NCBI RefSeq assembly: GCF_964059145.1
Contig: NZ_OZ060405.1
Location: 372,001-436,000 of the forward strand
DNA length: 64,000 bases
From: Buchnera aphidicola (Protaphis terricola)
Lineage (GTDB): Bacteria; Pseudomonadota; Gammaproteobacteria; Enterobacterales; Enterobacteriaceae
Reading direction: 5' to 3'
In this document: positions 11,378 through 22,276 of the stretch, piece by piece
Numbering within the stretch: position 1 is the stretch's first letter
Layout: each line of letters opens with the position of its first letter
Translations under genes and position numbers: made by a program
Notes under the pieces: model-generated
What the model saw: the letters and a program-made list of their open reading frames with translations, nothing else
What the model was told of the DNA's origin: nothing
Database searches by the model: none

Positions 11378-11406
11378 TTAATTAAATAAATCTTAATTAA
11401 ATAAAT
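11378..11406. repeat. 14-base tandem direct repeat in argI-pyrB spacer
   Basis: Two perfect copies of TTAATTAAATAAAT (11378-11391 and 11393-11406) are separated by a single C. They lie in the 156-base spacer between argI and pyrB. This could be a slippage product or part of a promoter region; no function can be assigned. Confidence 0.6.
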
Positions 11407-11507
11407 TTATTTAAATAAAAATATATTATTTATAAAATAATGTTTAATTTTATTAAGAAAAAATAATATCTATTAATTTTTTTATCTATTATTAAGAGAA
11501 TTAAAAA

Positions 11508-12443
11508 TTGAGAAATACTCTATATAAAAAAAATATAATTTCAATAAACGATCTTAAACGCAATGAATTAGAATTAGTATTAAAAAAATCTTCTCTTTTA
11601 AAAAAAAAACAAGAACCAAATTTACTAAAAAATAAAATTATTGCTAGTTGTTTTTTTGAAGCTTCAACACGAACAAGACTATCTTTTGAAACAGCAATTT
11701 ATCGATTAGGCGCTTCAATAATCGGATTTTCTGACGGAAATAATATATCTTTAAGAAAAAAGGGGGAGACTTTAGCTGATACTATTTCAGTAATTAGCTC
11801 ATATGTAGATGCTATCATTATTAGACACCCTCAGGAGGGATCAGCTCGGTTAGCTGTAGAATTTTCTAATGGAATTCCAATATTTAATGCTGGAGATGGA
11901 TCTAATCAACATCCGACTCAAACACTTTTAGATTTATTTACTATTCAAGAAACACAAATGCGATTAAATTATTTAAATATTGCAATAGTAGGTGACTTAA
12001 AATATGGAAGAACTGTTCATTCGTTAACTCAAGCATTGGCAAAATATGAAAAAAATAAATTTTTTTTTATTTCACCTGATGCTTTGATTATGCCAAATCA
12101 TATTAATGATATGCTTTTAGAAAAAGGAATTAGATGGGAAAGATATCAAAATATAGAAGAAATTATATCTGAAATTGATATTCTTTATATGACACGTATT
12201 CAAAAAGAAAGACTTGAATCTACTGAATATGCAAGTGAAAAATCAAAATGTGTATTGCATGCTAAAACTTTAAAAAATGCTCGTAATAATTTAAAAATAT
12301 TACACCCTCTACCTCGTATAGATGAAATTGATTATGATGTAGATAAAACGCCATATGCTTGGTATTTTAAACAAGCAGCAAATGGTATTTATGCACGTCA
12401 AGCAATATTATCATTAGTTTTAATAAAAAATCATTTTAAATAA
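11508..12443 (+). CDS. pyrB: Aspartate carbamoyltransferase catalytic subunit
   Basis: PyrB joins aspartate and carbamoyl phosphate, the committed step of pyrimidine synthesis, as trimers inside the PyrB6-PyrI6 holoenzyme. The 311 residues equal the E. coli length. [10 protein letters not shown] lies at 51-60, NQHPTQT near 133 and HPLPR near 266. The start codon is [18 protein letters not shown] aligns directly with the E. coli start MANPLYQKHIISIND, and AAGAGA precedes it at suitable spacing. No ATG gives this N terminus. No PyrL-like leader peptide with a terminator was seen upstream. It is followed by pyrI after 8 bases, as in E. coli. Confidence 0.97.
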   Translation: MRNTLYKKNIISINDLKRNELELVLKKSSLLKKKQEPNLLKNKIIASCFFEASTRTRLSFETAIYRLGASIIGFSDGNNISLRKKGETLADTISVISSYVDAIIIRHPQEGSARLAVEFSNGIPIFNAGDGSNQHPTQTLLDLFTIQETQMRLNYLNIAIVGDLKYGRTVHSLTQALAKYEKNKFFFISPDALIMPNHINDMLLEKGIRWERYQNIEEIISEIDILYMTRIQKERLESTEYASEKSKCVLHAKTLKNARNNLKILHPLPRIDEIDYDVDKTPYAWYFKQAANGIYARQAILSLVLIKNHFK

Positions 12444-12451
12444 GAAAAAAT

Positions 12452-12913
12452 ATGCAAATAAATAAACTTCAAGTAGAGGCTATAAAATGCGGTAGTGTTA
12501 TTGATCATATTCCTTCCCAAATTGGATTTAAATTATTATCTTTATTTAGATTTACAGAAACAGATGAAAGAATTACTATAGGATTTAACTTACCTTCAAA
12601 AAAATTAGGAAAAAAAGATATTATTAAAATTGAAAATACATTTTTAAGTGCAGATCAAATTAATCAGCTAGCTATTTATTCACCATGTGCTACAGTTAAT
12701 TATATTGATGAATATAATTTAGTAGGTAAAATACTCCCGACTTTACCTAAAAAAATTAATCGTTTAGTTTGTCCTAATAGTAATTGTATTAGTCATAGTA
12801 ACTGTATAACTTCTAGTTTTATTTTTATTAAGAAAATTAATAATGATATAAATTTAAAATGTAAATATTGTGAAAAAGAATTTTCTAAAAATATAGTTTT
12901 ATCTTATAACTAA
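12452..12913 (+). CDS. pyrI: Aspartate carbamoyltransferase regulatory subunit
   Basis: PyrI carries the nucleotide effector site (CTP/UTP inhibition, ATP activation in E. coli) and clamps the catalytic trimers. The 153 residues match the E. coli size. An N-terminal allosteric domain (about 1-97) is followed by a zinc domain with Cys107, Cys112, Cys137 and Cys140 (CPNSNC and CKYC), the four ligands needed to hold PyrB. It starts 8 bases after pyrB with an AAGAAAAA ribosome site. Keeping the full regulatory subunit suggests this enzyme may still respond to nucleotides. The allosteric residues were not checked one by one. Confidence 0.96.
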   Translation: MQINKLQVEAIKCGSVIDHIPSQIGFKLLSLFRFTETDERITIGFNLPSKKLGKKDIIKIENTFLSADQINQLAIYSPCATVNYIDEYNLVGKILPTLPKKINRLVCPNSNCISHSNCITSSFIFIKKINNDINLKCKYCEKEFSKNIVLSYN

Positions 12914-12941
12914 TTATGAAAATATTATTAAATGGTATTAT

Positions 12942-13346
12942 ATGAATATTATTATAAATACAAAAAAATCTCCTCAACCTATAGGTCCATACTCACAAGC
13001 TATAAAATTTGATAATTTTCTAATTGTATCCGGACAAATACCTATTAATATAAAATCTGAATATATACCAAAAAATATTGATGAACAAACAGACATAGTA
13101 TTAAATAATATAAAATCTATTCTTATAGAATCTGGATATAAAATTAATAATATTATTAAAATAACTATCTACACTACAAATTTAAAAAAAATTCAAATAA
13201 TTAATGAAATATATAAAAATTTTTTTTTAAAACATAAATCAACTTTTCCTACTAGATCTTGTGTAGAAGTAAAAGCATTACCAAGAAATGTTCAAATTGA
13301 AATGGATACTATTGCATATAAAAAAAATAATAAAACATTTTCTTAA
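12942..13346 (+). CDS. ridA: RidA family enamine/imine deaminase
   Basis: RidA hydrolyses reactive 2-aminoacrylate and related enamines released by PLP enzymes, protecting them from damage. The 134 residues show the YjgF/YER057c/UK114 fold features: SPQPIGPYSQA near 10-20, SGQIP near 30-34, and PTRSCVEV with Arg105, the residue that binds the substrate carboxylate. It closes the pyrB-pyrI-ridA run, the same order as E. coli. A strong hairpin follows the stop. Confidence 0.94.
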   Translation: MNIIINTKKSPQPIGPYSQAIKFDNFLIVSGQIPINIKSEYIPKNIDEQTDIVLNNIKSILIESGYKINNIIKITIYTTNLKKIQIINEIYKNFFLKHKSTFPTRSCVEVKALPRNVQIEMDTIAYKKNNKTFS

Positions 13347-13355
13347 AAATCTTCA

Positions 13356-13374
13356 TATGCCGCAAAGCGGCATA
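13356..13374. terminator. Hairpin between convergent ridA and deaD
   Basis: An 8-base perfect stem (TATGCCGC / GCGGCATA) closes on an AAA loop in the 33-base space between two convergent genes. It is clearly GC-rich against the background. Neither strand has a good U tract after it, so it may work as a weak bidirectional terminator or as a 3'-end stabiliser. Confidence 0.55.
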
Positions 13375-13379
13375 AAAAA

Positions 13380-15176
13380 TTAAATATTTTTACGACGTGA
13401 AAAAAATGATTTTTTTTCATTTTTAACAATATTCGATTTATTATGTAAACGTTTTTCAAAAATACGACGATTATTATTTATATCTTTATTAAAATTATTT
13501 CGATTATAAATTCTATTTTGATAATATCTTGTATCTCGTAATAATTTTATATTTATAGATTTATTTAAAATCTTAGTTTTCATAAGATTTTTTAATAATT
13601 CTTTAGATAAACCTTTCGGTAGTTCAATAGTAGCATGTGAAGTAAATAATTTTATATTTCCAATATTTCGACTATTTATATTTCCTTCATTCGCAATTGC
13701 ACCAACTATATGACGAACTTCAATTCCATCATTTCGACCAACATCAATACGATATAAATCAATATCTTTTCGATCATAATAACGATTTCGATAGTTTTTA
13801 TATTCTTCTTTTCTACGATCATCTTTATAAAATTTTTCTTTATCAGGACGTTTTAATATATCTTTTTTAATAATTAATGGACGACCACCTTGAGCCATTT
13901 TTAATAAAGCTGCAGCAAGCGTTTTAATATCTAAATCGTTTGGAGAATATAATTTATCTAATAATGCACTATATTCATCTAAATCTTTACTTTCTAATTG
14001 TTGTTGTATTTTTTTTGAAAATTGTTGAAGACGCTTTTCACATAATAATTCAATTTTTGGTAATTGTACTTCCGGAATAGATTGATTAATTATACGTTCA
14101 ATATTACGTAATAATCGACGTTCACGATGCTCAACAAATAATAATGCTCGACCTGCTCGACCCGCTCGACCTGTACGCCCAATACGATGTATATAAGATT
14201 CAGAATCCATAGGAATATCATAATTAATTACAAAACTAATTCTATCTACATCTAAACCTCTTGCTGCAACATCCGTGGCAATTAAAATATCTAATCGACC
14301 ATTTTTTAAACGTTCCAACGTTTGTTCACGTAAAGCTTGATTCATATCACCATTCAATGCAGCACTATTATACCCATGTTTCTCTAAAGCTTCGGAGACT
14401 TCTAAAGTAGCACTTTTCGTTTTTACAAAAATAATTGTAGCAGAAAATTCTTCTACTTCTAAAAAACGAATTAAAGCATCTGTTTTTTTACCATATACTA
14501 ACCAATAACTCTGTTTAATATCTGGTCGTGTAGTGATATTAGATTTAATTTTAATTTCTTTAGGGTTTTTCATAAAACGTTTTGAAATACGACGTATTAT
14601 TTCTGGCATTGTTGCTGAAAATAAAGCAGTCTGATGTTTTTTAGGGATTTTTGACATAATCGTTTCTACATCTTCTATAAATCCCATTCTTAACATTTCA
14701 TCTGCTTCATCTAAAACTAATGCATGTAAATTAGATAAATTTAAAGTACCTCGTTTTAAATGATCTAATAAACGACCTGGTGTTCCAACAACAATTTGAG
14801 GCCCAGTTTTTAATGCACGTAATTGCAACTCATATCGTTGTCCTCCATATAATGGTAATACATTAACACCTTCCATATATTTAGAAAATACAGAAAAAGC
14901 CTCAGCTACTTGAACAGCTAATTCTCTTGTAGGAGCTAATACTAAAATTTGAGGTGCCTTTAAACTAACTTTTAAATTATGTAATAATGGTAAAGAAAAA
15001 GCAGCTGTTTTACCACTTCCAGTTTGAGCCATACCTAATACATCTTGGCCTTGTAAAAGTAACGGAATGCAAGATGATTGAATAGGTGACGGTTTAATAT
15101 ATCCCATTTCATCTAGGGATTTAATAATAAAAGGATTTAAACTACGAAAAGAAAATTTTTTTTCAGTATGAGTCAT
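13380..15176 (-). CDS. deaD: ATP-dependent RNA helicase DeaD (CsdA)
   Basis: This DEAD-box helicase unwinds RNA, assists 50S assembly and helps translation and decay at low temperature. The 598 residues compare with 629. The Q motif, AQTGSGKT at 50-57, PTRELA, LDEAD near 155, SAT and [11 protein letters not shown] near 330 cover the two RecA domains. After them come the DeaD-specific RNA-binding domain ([19 protein letters not shown]) and an Arg/Asn-rich basic tail. It lies downstream of pnp. In E. coli nlpI separates the two, and here that place is a 391-base spacer whose half next to deaD is unusually GC-rich. Confidence 0.97.
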   Translation of the reverse strand: MTHTEKKFSFRSLNPFIIKSLDEMGYIKPSPIQSSCIPLLLQGQDVLGMAQTGSGKTAAFSLPLLHNLKVSLKAPQILVLAPTRELAVQVAEAFSVFSKYMEGVNVLPLYGGQRYELQLRALKTGPQIVVGTPGRLLDHLKRGTLNLSNLHALVLDEADEMLRMGFIEDVETIMSKIPKKHQTALFSATMPEIIRRISKRFMKNPKEIKIKSNITTRPDIKQSYWLVYGKKTDALIRFLEVEEFSATIIFVKTKSATLEVSEALEKHGYNSAALNGDMNQALREQTLERLKNGRLDILIATDVAARGLDVDRISFVINYDIPMDSESYIHRIGRTGRAGRAGRALLFVEHRERRLLRNIERIINQSIPEVQLPKIELLCEKRLQQFSKKIQQQLESKDLDEYSALLDKLYSPNDLDIKTLAAALLKMAQGGRPLIIKKDILKRPDKEKFYKDDRRKEEYKNYRNRYYDRKDIDLYRIDVGRNDGIEVRHIVGAIANEGNINSRNIGNIKLFTSHATIELPKGLSKELLKNLMKTKILNKSINIKLLRDTRYYQNRIYNRNNFNKDINNNRRIFEKRLHNKSNIVKNEKKSFFSRRKNI

Positions 15177-15293
15177 GCAATAGATATGCCTTTTAAGTTA
15201 CAGTGGCCAGTCTACATAGCTCATTATGAAAATATATATATTATTTATTCTCATTGAAAAGTGTGAACCGGCTCCAATTAAGTAATCTAATAA
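15177..15293 (-). promoter_or_regulatory. GC-richer conserved-looking leader of deaD
   Basis: The roughly 110 bases just before the deaD start are less AT-biased than any other spacer nearby. They include GGAGCCGGTTCACAC and GTAGACTGGCCACTG on the minus strand, separated by an AT spacer, plus two related copies of TTTTCA(TA)ATGAG. Such resistance to AT drift suggests a transcribed 5' leader with RNA structure or a protein site. I infer control of deaD expression, for example temperature or PNPase/helicase feedback. No named riboswitch or cold-box match was recognised. Confidence 0.5.
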
Positions 15294-15567
15294 ATATAAT
15301 ATAAAATTAACAATATTTATTGTTAAATAATTTCTTAATTAATAAGAAATAAATTTACTAAATAATTGAAAATTTAAAAAAATAAATATTTATTAGATAA
15401 GAAAAAATTAAATAAAAATAATAATATTACTATTATTGTTTAATATATTTAATCATTTTAAAAAAAATATAAATCTATTTAATTTAGAAATTTTTTTGCT
15501 TAATAATTATTAATGTTATTTATTTTTAAAACAATTATATCAGATAAAAATATTATTTATAGATTTA
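15294..15567. other. Intergenic remainder between pnp and deaD, no gene seen
   Basis: This is AT-rich DNA where E. coli carries nlpI. No nlpI remnant, lipobox-containing ORF or clear terminator is visible. It may hold the deaD promoter. Confidence 0.5.
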
Positions 15568-17664
15568 TTAAATATATATAGAATCTTTTACTTCTTTAAT
15601 ACTTAATCTTAAACGACCTTGACGATCTATTTCTAATACCTTTACAGGTATAATTTGATCTAATTTTAAATAATCTGAAACTCTTTCTATTCTTTTACTA
15701 GAAATTTGAGAAATATGAACTAATCCTTCTTTTCCAAAACCTATTGCGATAAAAGCACCAAAATCAACAATTTTAGTAACTCTTCCAGAATATATTCGAC
15801 CTACTTCAATTTCTTCTGTTATTTCTTCAATTCTACGAATTGCATTTTTTGCTTTTTCACTAATAGTAGCAGATATTTTTATAGTTCCATCATCTTCAAT
15901 TTCAATTATTGTTCCAGTTTCTTCAGTCAACATTCGAATAACAGATCCACCTTTTCCTATTACATCTTTAATTTTTTCAGGATTAATTTTAATTGTATGT
16001 ATCCTAGGAGCAAATTCAGAAATTTCATTTCTAGGTTTGCTTAATGCTTTTTGCATAACATTTAAAATATGTAATCGAGCAGCTTTAGCTTTATTTAAAG
16101 CAATTTTCATAATTTCCTTGGTTATTCCTTCTATTTTAATATCCATTTGTAATGCTGTAATACCTTCTTTAGTACCTGCAACTTTAAAATCCATATCACC
16201 TAAATGATCTTCATCTCCTAAAATATCTGAAAGTAATATATAATTATCACCTTCTTTTACTAAACCCATAGATATGCCAGCTACAGCAGACTTAATTGGA
16301 ACTCCAGCATCCATTAAAGCTAATGATGCACCACAAACAGATGCCATAGAAGATGATCCATTTGATTCAGTTATTTCAGAAACAATTCTAATGGTGTATG
16401 GAAATTTATCAATTTTAGGCATAACTGCTAAAAGACTTCTTTTAGCAAGACGACCATGCCCAATTTCTCTTCTTTTTGGTGATCCTACTATGCCTATTTC
16501 ACCAACTGAATAAGGTGGAAAATTATAATGAAATAAAAAATTATCTGTTTTATCACCTAATAATTCATCTAAGTTTTGAGCATCTCGAGACGTTCCAAGT
16601 GTTACAGCAACTAAAGACTGTGTTTCTCCACGTGTAAATAGAGCAGAACCATGTGTTCGAGGTAAAATACCTGTTCTAATATCTAATGCACGAATCATAT
16701 CTTTTTCTCTACCATCAATTCGATTTTCATTATTTAATATACGTTTTCGTACAATATTTTTTTCAATTTTTTGAAAAATTTCATCAATCTCACTGATATC
16801 AATATTAGAATTTTCATTAATAAGTAATTTAATTACATCTTCTTTAAGAAAATTTAATTTTTCATATCGTTCTTGTTTATCAAAAATTAAATAAGCATTA
16901 CTTATATCTTTTCCAACTAATTTCATAACTTTAGATTCTAATAAAGAATTAATTTCTGAATAAGATATAGTCCATGGTAGTTTACTTGCTTCATTAGATA
17001 AAGAACGGATATTATTAATAACTACTTGCTGTTGTTGATGACCGAAAATAATAGCTCCAAGCATTTTTTCTTCACTTAATATTTTTGATTCTGCTTCAAC
17101 CATTAATACAGCATTTTGAGTTCCTGATATAACTAAATCTAAAACACTAGATTTCATATCATCAGTAGTAGGATTAAGTATATATTGATTATTAATTAAA
17201 CCGACTCTAGATGCCCCTATGGGTCCATAAAAAGGTATCCCAGATAAACTTAATGCAGCAGAAGCCCCAATAATTGAAATTATATCTGGATTAATTTGTG
17301 GATTAACTGAAACCACTGTTGCAATAATTTGAATTTCATTAAAAAATCCTTTAGGAAATAATGGTCGAATTGGTCTATCAATCAATCTTGCAGTTAATAT
17401 TTCACTTTCACTTGGTCGTCCTTCTCTTCGAAAAAACCCTCCAGGTATTCGACCAGCAGCATATGTTCTTTCTTGATAATTTACTGTAAGAGGAAAAAAT
17501 TTTTGACCAGGATGAATTTTTTTTTCACCAACTACTGTAACAAAAACAGCAGTATCATCCATGCTCGCCATGACAGCCGCCGTTGCTTGTCGAGCCATTA
17601 TACCTGTTTCTAATGTAATTGTATGTTGACCATATTGAAACTTTCGAACGATTGGATTAAGCAA
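15568..17664 (-). CDS. pnp: Polyribonucleotide nucleotidyltransferase (PNPase)
   Basis: PNPase degrades RNA 3' to 5' with phosphate and is a degradosome partner of RNase E and helicases. The 698 residues (711 in E. coli) hold two RNase PH-type domains (about 1-230 and 310-545) with a helical linker. They are followed by a KH domain near 553-612, with the GXXG-type loop IGKGGSVIR, and an S1 domain near 620-690. Active-site-region motifs such as [24 protein letters not shown] and [18 protein letters not shown] (given in part) are intact. It follows rpsO after a terminator hairpin, as in E. coli. Confidence 0.98.
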   Translation of the reverse strand: MLNPIVRKFQYGQHTITLETGIMARQATAAVMASMDDTAVFVTVVGEKKIHPGQKFFPLTVNYQERTYAAGRIPGGFFRREGRPSESEILTARLIDRPIRPLFPKGFFNEIQIIATVVSVNPQINPDIISIIGASAALSLSGIPFYGPIGASRVGLINNQYILNPTTDDMKSSVLDLVISGTQNAVLMVEAESKILSEEKMLGAIIFGHQQQQVVINNIRSLSNEASKLPWTISYSEINSLLESKVMKLVGKDISNAYLIFDKQERYEKLNFLKEDVIKLLINENSNIDISEIDEIFQKIEKNIVRKRILNNENRIDGREKDMIRALDIRTGILPRTHGSALFTRGETQSLVAVTLGTSRDAQNLDELLGDKTDNFLFHYNFPPYSVGEIGIVGSPKRREIGHGRLAKRSLLAVMPKIDKFPYTIRIVSEITESNGSSSMASVCGASLALMDAGVPIKSAVAGISMGLVKEGDNYILLSDILGDEDHLGDMDFKVAGTKEGITALQMDIKIEGITKEIMKIALNKAKAARLHILNVMQKALSKPRNEISEFAPRIHTIKINPEKIKDVIGKGGSVIRMLTEETGTIIEIEDDGTIKISATISEKAKNAIRRIEEITEEIEVGRIYSGRVTKIVDFGAFIAIGFGKEGLVHISQISSKRIERVSDYLKLDQIIPVKVLEIDRQGRLRLSIKEVKDSIYI

Positions 17665-17833
17665 AATAATATCCTTAATATAAAATTAATTTTTTTATTA
17701 ATATATAAATTAATTAAATTTAAAATAAAAAATATCAATATTTTATATACAAAATCTTTATAAATTAATTATTTAAGTAATAAAAAATGAACTTTTTATC
17801 ATTGTATTAATAAACAATATTTTAATATGATTG

Positions 17834-17860
17834 TAAAAAAAGGGCTGATAAAGCCCTTTA
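17834..17860 (-). terminator. Intrinsic terminator between rpsO and pnp
   Basis: Reading the minus strand, the stem AAAGGGCT / AGCCCTTT has a 5-base loop and runs straight into a T tract (complement of A35-A41 of the 178xx line). The position matches the known rpsO terminator of E. coli, which is partly read through into pnp. Confidence 0.82.
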
Positions 17861-17923
17861 AAAAGATTTCATATCTAAAAATTTTCACATGACTAAATAA
17901 TCTTTTAATATATAAAATATTAT

Positions 17924-18193
17924 CTACCGTCTTAAATTTAAATTTTCAATTAATGTCGTATAATAAGATATATTTTTTTTCTTTAAATAATTTAATAATC
18001 TACGACGTCTTGAAACCATATTTAATAAACCTCTACGACCTGAATGATCTTTTTTATGTTTATTAAAATGTAATTGTAAATGATTAATTTGATTGGTTAA
18101 TAATACAATTTGAACTTTTGTATTTCCAGTATCTTTATTATTCTTTCCATATTTTAAAATTATTGATTGTAAAGATGTAATAGCAATAGACAT
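17924..18193 (-). CDS. rpsO: 30S ribosomal protein S15
   Basis: S15 binds 16S rRNA early in assembly of the 30S platform. The 89 residues equal the E. coli length. The rRNA-contact motifs NHLQLHFNKHKKDHSGRRGL and RRRRLLNYLKK are intact. It sits between truB and pnp in the normal order and is followed by its own terminator. Translational self-control by an mRNA pseudoknot is known in E. coli; I could not confirm one in the short AT-rich leader here. Confidence 0.98.
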   Translation of the reverse strand: MSIAITSLQSIILKYGKNNKDTGNTKVQIVLLTNQINHLQLHFNKHKKDHSGRRGLLNMVSRRRRLLNYLKKKNISYYTTLIENLNLRR

Positions 18194-18292
18194 TTAATAC
18201 CTCATATAATTTAAATTATATTAAACTGATATTTTTATAAAAATTATTTAAAAAATAATATCATGCTATTATTTAATTGAATAGAAATTAAC

Positions 18293-19231
18293 TTAATTAG
18301 TAAATATAGAAACTAATCGATATGGATTTAATACATCCTCAGTATTAATTTTTCCTAATCCCAAAAATATTTTTTTTTCTTTTTCTAAAACACGTACTAA
18401 ACTATTTTTGATATTAGATTTTAAAATAATTTTTTGACCTAATTTAAAATTACATGATTGACTTTTAGAAATATATATTTTTGGTAAAAAATTAACAGGT
18501 GTATCAATAGGCATTAATAAAGAATCTAATTCTTTAAAACAAATTAATTTTTTAATATTTTCTTTATTTAAAAATGTATTTAAATAAGATATTGTAACTA
18601 ATTTAGAAGAAGTAAATATACCAACTTGTGTTCGACGCAATGACACAACATGAGCACCACAACCTAAATATTCTCCTAAATCATGAATTAATGTTCTAAT
18701 ATATGTTCCTTTCGAACAATGTATATTAAATTCAATAAAATCACCTTGAAATTTAATTAATTCTAATTTATATATTGTAATATATCTTATTTGACGAGAA
18801 AGTGTAATACCTTGTCTTGCATATCTATATAATGGTATACCATTATGTTTAATTGCCGAATACATTGATGGAACTTGATTAATTACACCAGTAAATTTTT
18901 TTAAAGCATTATCTAATTGAATAGATTTAAATGAAATTATTCTTTTCTTTATAATTACCCCATCAGAATCAAAAGTAGATGTACTTTCACCTAATTTAGC
19001 AATAACATAATATTCTTTATCAGAATTATTTAAATAATCTGAAAATTTTGTACTTTCACCGAAACAAATCGGTAATATACCTGTAGCAAGTGGGTCTAAA
19101 GTGCCAACATAACCTGCTTTTTTCGCACGAAAGATAGTTTTTATTTGTTGTAAAGTATTATTAGAAGATATTCCTTTAGGTTTATCAATTAATAAAAATC
19201 CATTAACATTACGTTTTTTATAAAAAAACAT
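18293..19231 (-). CDS. truB: tRNA pseudouridine-55 synthase
   Basis: TruB makes pseudouridine 55 in the T loop of tRNAs and acts as a tRNA folding helper. The 312 residues compare with 314. The catalytic motif YVGTLDPLATGILP has the nucleophile Asp near 46, and KGTYIRTLIHDLG and a C-terminal PUA-like part are present. It is 14 bases downstream of rbfA in the nusA operon. Confidence 0.97.
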   Translation of the reverse strand: MFFYKKRNVNGFLLIDKPKGISSNNTLQQIKTIFRAKKAGYVGTLDPLATGILPICFGESTKFSDYLNNSDKEYYVIAKLGESTSTFDSDGVIIKKRIISFKSIQLDNALKKFTGVINQVPSMYSAIKHNGIPLYRYARQGITLSRQIRYITIYKLELIKFQGDFIEFNIHCSKGTYIRTLIHDLGEYLGCGAHVVSLRRTQVGIFTSSKLVTISYLNTFLNKENIKKLICFKELDSLLMPIDTPVNFLPKIYISKSQSCNFKLGQKIILKSNIKNSLVRVLEKEKKIFLGLGKINTEDVLNPYRLVSIFTN

Positions 19232-19245
19232 TAATTTAGCCTTTA

Positions 19246-19617
19246 TTAAATAATCTTTTCTTTTGTTATTATTTTATTTAACAATAATGAAATTTTATTA
19301 CCTTTATTAAAAGAATCATCATAATAAAAAACAATATTTGGTATAATTCTTAATTTCATTTTTTTACACAACAACTTACGAATATAACCTGAAGATTTAT
19401 TTAATAAAATTAATAACTTTTTTATACTTAAATTATGTTTAATTTCTAAAAAACTAATAAATACTTGAGCATAAGATAAATCCTTAGATAAAATTACGTC
19501 AGATACTGTAATTATTATTTTAAAACGTGGATCTTTAAGAAAATACTGTATAATAATTGCAATATTTTTTTTCAACTCTCGAGCAATTCTAGAAGATCTA
19601 CTAAATAATTTTTCCAT
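19246..19617 (-). CDS. rbfA: 30S ribosome-binding factor A
   Basis: RbfA is a small KH-like protein that binds immature 30S subunits and aids 16S rRNA 5'-end maturation, mostly in the cold. The 123 residues compare with 133, slightly short at the C terminus. RIARELKKNIAIIIQYFLKDPR and the VSDVILSKDLSYAQVF region match the family (the first motif is quoted in part in length terms only by position 9-30). Its neighbours are infB upstream and truB downstream. Confidence 0.94.
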   Translation of the reverse strand: MEKLFSRSSRIARELKKNIAIIIQYFLKDPRFKIIITVSDVILSKDLSYAQVFISFLEIKHNLSIKKLLILLNKSSGYIRKLLCKKMKLRIIPNIVFYYDDSFNKGNKISLLLNKIITKEKII

Positions 19618-19662
19618 ATTATCTTACCAATATTTTTAATATATTTAAAAATATAAATTTAT

Positions 19663-22260
19663 TTATAAAATTCTTTTAATTTCTTTTATTTCAAAAACTT
19701 CTATATTATCTCCAATTTTTACATCATTATAATTTTTTATACCAATTCCACATTCCATACCGTTTCGTATTTCATTTACATCTTCTTTAAAGCGACGTAA
19801 TGATTCCAATTCTCCTTCATATATAACTATATTATTTCTTACTATACGAACTGGATTATTTTTTTTAATAACACCAGTAACTACCATGCATCCTGCAATT
19901 AAACCAAATTTAGGAGATTTAAATATATTTCTAACTTCTGCTAATCCAATAATATTCTGTTTATATTCAGGTAATAATAAACCTGTCATAGCCGACTTTA
20001 CTTCATTAATTAAATCATAAATAACAGAATAATAACGTAAATCTAAATGTTCTGTATCAATTATTTTTTTAGCAGAAACGTCTGCTCGAACATTAAAACC
20101 TAAAATAATAGCATTAGATGCTAATGCTAATGAAGCATCTGTTTCTGTTATCCCTCCTATACCTGAACCTATTATATTAATTTTTACATCGTTAGTAGAT
20201 AATTTTAATAAAGCTCCAATAATTGCTTCTAAAGAACCTTGGACATCAGATTTAATAATAATTTTTAATTCTGAGAAATTAGATTTTTTAATATTATCAA
20301 ACATATTTTCTAAATTTATTCTATTTTGATTTGATAATTTTAACTCACGTGACTTATTTTTTCGATATAATGCAACTTCCTTAGCTTTTTTTTCATCACG
20401 AACTACAGTTATTTTATCGCCAACACAAGGAACTTTAGATAAACCTAAAACTTCAACGGGGATAGAGGGGCCAGCATATTTTAATAATTTTCTATTTTCA
20501 TTACGTAGTGATTTAATTCGACCATATTCTAATCCACATAATATTACATCTCCTTTTTTTAGTTTTCCTTTTTGAACTAATACAGTTGCAACAGGACCAC
20601 AACCTTTATCTAGAAATGATTCTATAACTACACCTTCAGCCATTCCTTTAGATATTGCTTTAAGCTCTAACATTTCTGATTGTAAAATAATTGCATTTAA
20701 AAGCTCTTCTATATTTTTTCCAGTTTTAGCAGATATAGAAACAAATATATTTTCACCTCCCCATTCTTCTGAAAGAATATTATATTTTGCTAAATCATTT
20801 TTAATCTGATTAATATCTATATCTATTTTATCTATTTTATTAATAGCTACAATAATAGGAACATTTGCTTCTTTTGCATGTTGTATAGCTTCAATAGTTT
20901 GTGGTTTTACTCCATCATCAGCAGCAATAACTAATATAACAATATCAGTAATTTTTACTCCACGAGATCGCATTCCAGTAAAAGCTGAATGCCCCGGAGT
21001 ATCCAAAAAAGTAATTGATCCAGAATTTGTAGTAACATGATAAGCACCAATATTTTGAGTAATTCCACCTGCTTCATTATGTGCTACTTTTGTAGAACGA
21101 ATATAATCTAATAATGATGTTTTACCATGATCAACATGACCCATAATAGTAACTATTGGAGATCGTGTAATTGAAGTATATTTTTCTAAATCACGATCTT
21201 TCATAATTAACTCTTCTAATTCATTTTCACGATGTAAAATAACTTTATGACCCATTTCTTCTGCAATTAATTGAGCAGTATCTTGATCTAAAATATGATT
21301 AATTGTACCTATTATACCAATATTCATCATTGTTTTAATAACTTCAGAACTTTTTACAGCCATTTTATTAGCTAAATCAGATACTGTAATAACATTTCCA
21401 ATAATTACATCTCTATTAATAGAAGATTCAGGTTTTTGAAAAACTTGTTGTAATAAAATAGATTTATTAGTATTTCTAATACTTTTTTTATTTTTATAAA
21501 TACGATTTTCTTCTTTTTTATTTTTAATATCTATATTTTGTTTTATATTTTTCTTTTGACGATAATTTTTTAAATTTTTGTTATAATTTTTCTTGTTTAT
21601 TTCAATTTGTTTAAAATTTTCATGATTTTGAGAATCAAAAAATGTTTTTAAATGATAATCTTTTATTGACTTTTTATATATTTTTTTATTTTCTAAATTT
21701 TCTTTATTTATCTTTTTTATATTTAAAGAAGATTTATTTAAATCTATATTTTTTTTAAAAATTTTATTTTTTTCATTTTTTTTAATAATATTAATTTTTT
21801 TTAATTGATTTATGTTAGTAGTATTTTTATTTAACTTATTTACATCTAAAAAAGAAATTTTTTCTTTTATATTATTTTTATTAAAAGATTTTAAAATATT
21901 TTGTTCTTTTTTATTTGTTTCTTTATTTTGAAAAAATATTTTATTTTTTAACAAAGGTTGATTTTCATTAAAGTTTTTTTTAGTATATATTCTTTTTTTT
22001 CTTACCTCGACTTGAACAGATTTATTTTTACCTCCACCTATAGATACATTTAAAGTGCTTCGAGTTTTTCTTTGAAAAACAAAAGTATTTTCAGAAATAT
22101 TTTCTTTTTTTCTTAAATACTTCAATAAAAAATTTTTTTCTGATATATTTATAAAATCATTTTCATTTTTTAAAATACCAATTTCAGAAAAATTTTTTAT
22201 TAGTTCTTTAACTGAGATTTTCATTTCATTAGACAAAACTTTTAAACTCATATTACTCAT
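19663..22260 (-). CDS. infB: Translation initiation factor IF-2
   Basis: IF-2 is the GTPase that brings fMet-tRNA to the 30S subunit and promotes subunit joining. The 865 residues compare with 890. A small N-terminal helical domain (about 1-55) is followed by a low-complexity Lys/Asn/Ile-rich linker (about 90-265) that has replaced the Ala/Glu/Arg-rich linker of E. coli. IF2_N (about 280-345) comes next, then the G domain with [15 protein letters not shown] near 370, DTPGHSAF and NKIDK, then domains II and III and the C-terminal tRNA-binding domain. The start 16 bases after nusA fits translational coupling. The linker contains many A runs but stays in frame. Confidence 0.98.
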   Translation of the reverse strand: MSNMSLKVLSNEMKISVKELIKNFSEIGILKNENDFINISEKNFLLKYLRKKENISENTFVFQRKTRSTLNVSIGGGKNKSVQVEVRKKRIYTKKNFNENQPLLKNKIFFQNKETNKKEQNILKSFNKNNIKEKISFLDVNKLNKNTTNINQLKKINIIKKNEKNKIFKKNIDLNKSSLNIKKINKENLENKKIYKKSIKDYHLKTFFDSQNHENFKQIEINKKNYNKNLKNYRQKKNIKQNIDIKNKKEENRIYKNKKSIRNTNKSILLQQVFQKPESSINRDVIIGNVITVSDLANKMAVKSSEVIKTMMNIGIIGTINHILDQDTAQLIAEEMGHKVILHRENELEELIMKDRDLEKYTSITRSPIVTIMGHVDHGKTSLLDYIRSTKVAHNEAGGITQNIGAYHVTTNSGSITFLDTPGHSAFTGMRSRGVKITDIVILVIAADDGVKPQTIEAIQHAKEANVPIIVAINKIDKIDIDINQIKNDLAKYNILSEEWGGENIFVSISAKTGKNIEELLNAIILQSEMLELKAISKGMAEGVVIESFLDKGCGPVATVLVQKGKLKKGDVILCGLEYGRIKSLRNENRKLLKYAGPSIPVEVLGLSKVPCVGDKITVVRDEKKAKEVALYRKNKSRELKLSNQNRINLENMFDNIKKSNFSELKIIIKSDVQGSLEAIIGALLKLSTNDVKINIIGSGIGGITETDASLALASNAIILGFNVRADVSAKKIIDTEHLDLRYYSVIYDLINEVKSAMTGLLLPEYKQNIIGLAEVRNIFKSPKFGLIAGCMVVTGVIKKNNPVRIVRNNIVIYEGELESLRRFKEDVNEIRNGMECGIGIKNYNDVKIGDNIEVFEIKEIKRIL

Positions 22261-22276
22261 ATTATATTTCCTATTA

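Noticed and set aside
11352..11507. Possible pyrL attenuator before pyrB
   Set aside because: No leader peptide with a U-rich pause and GC hairpin was seen, only a 14-base AT direct repeat.
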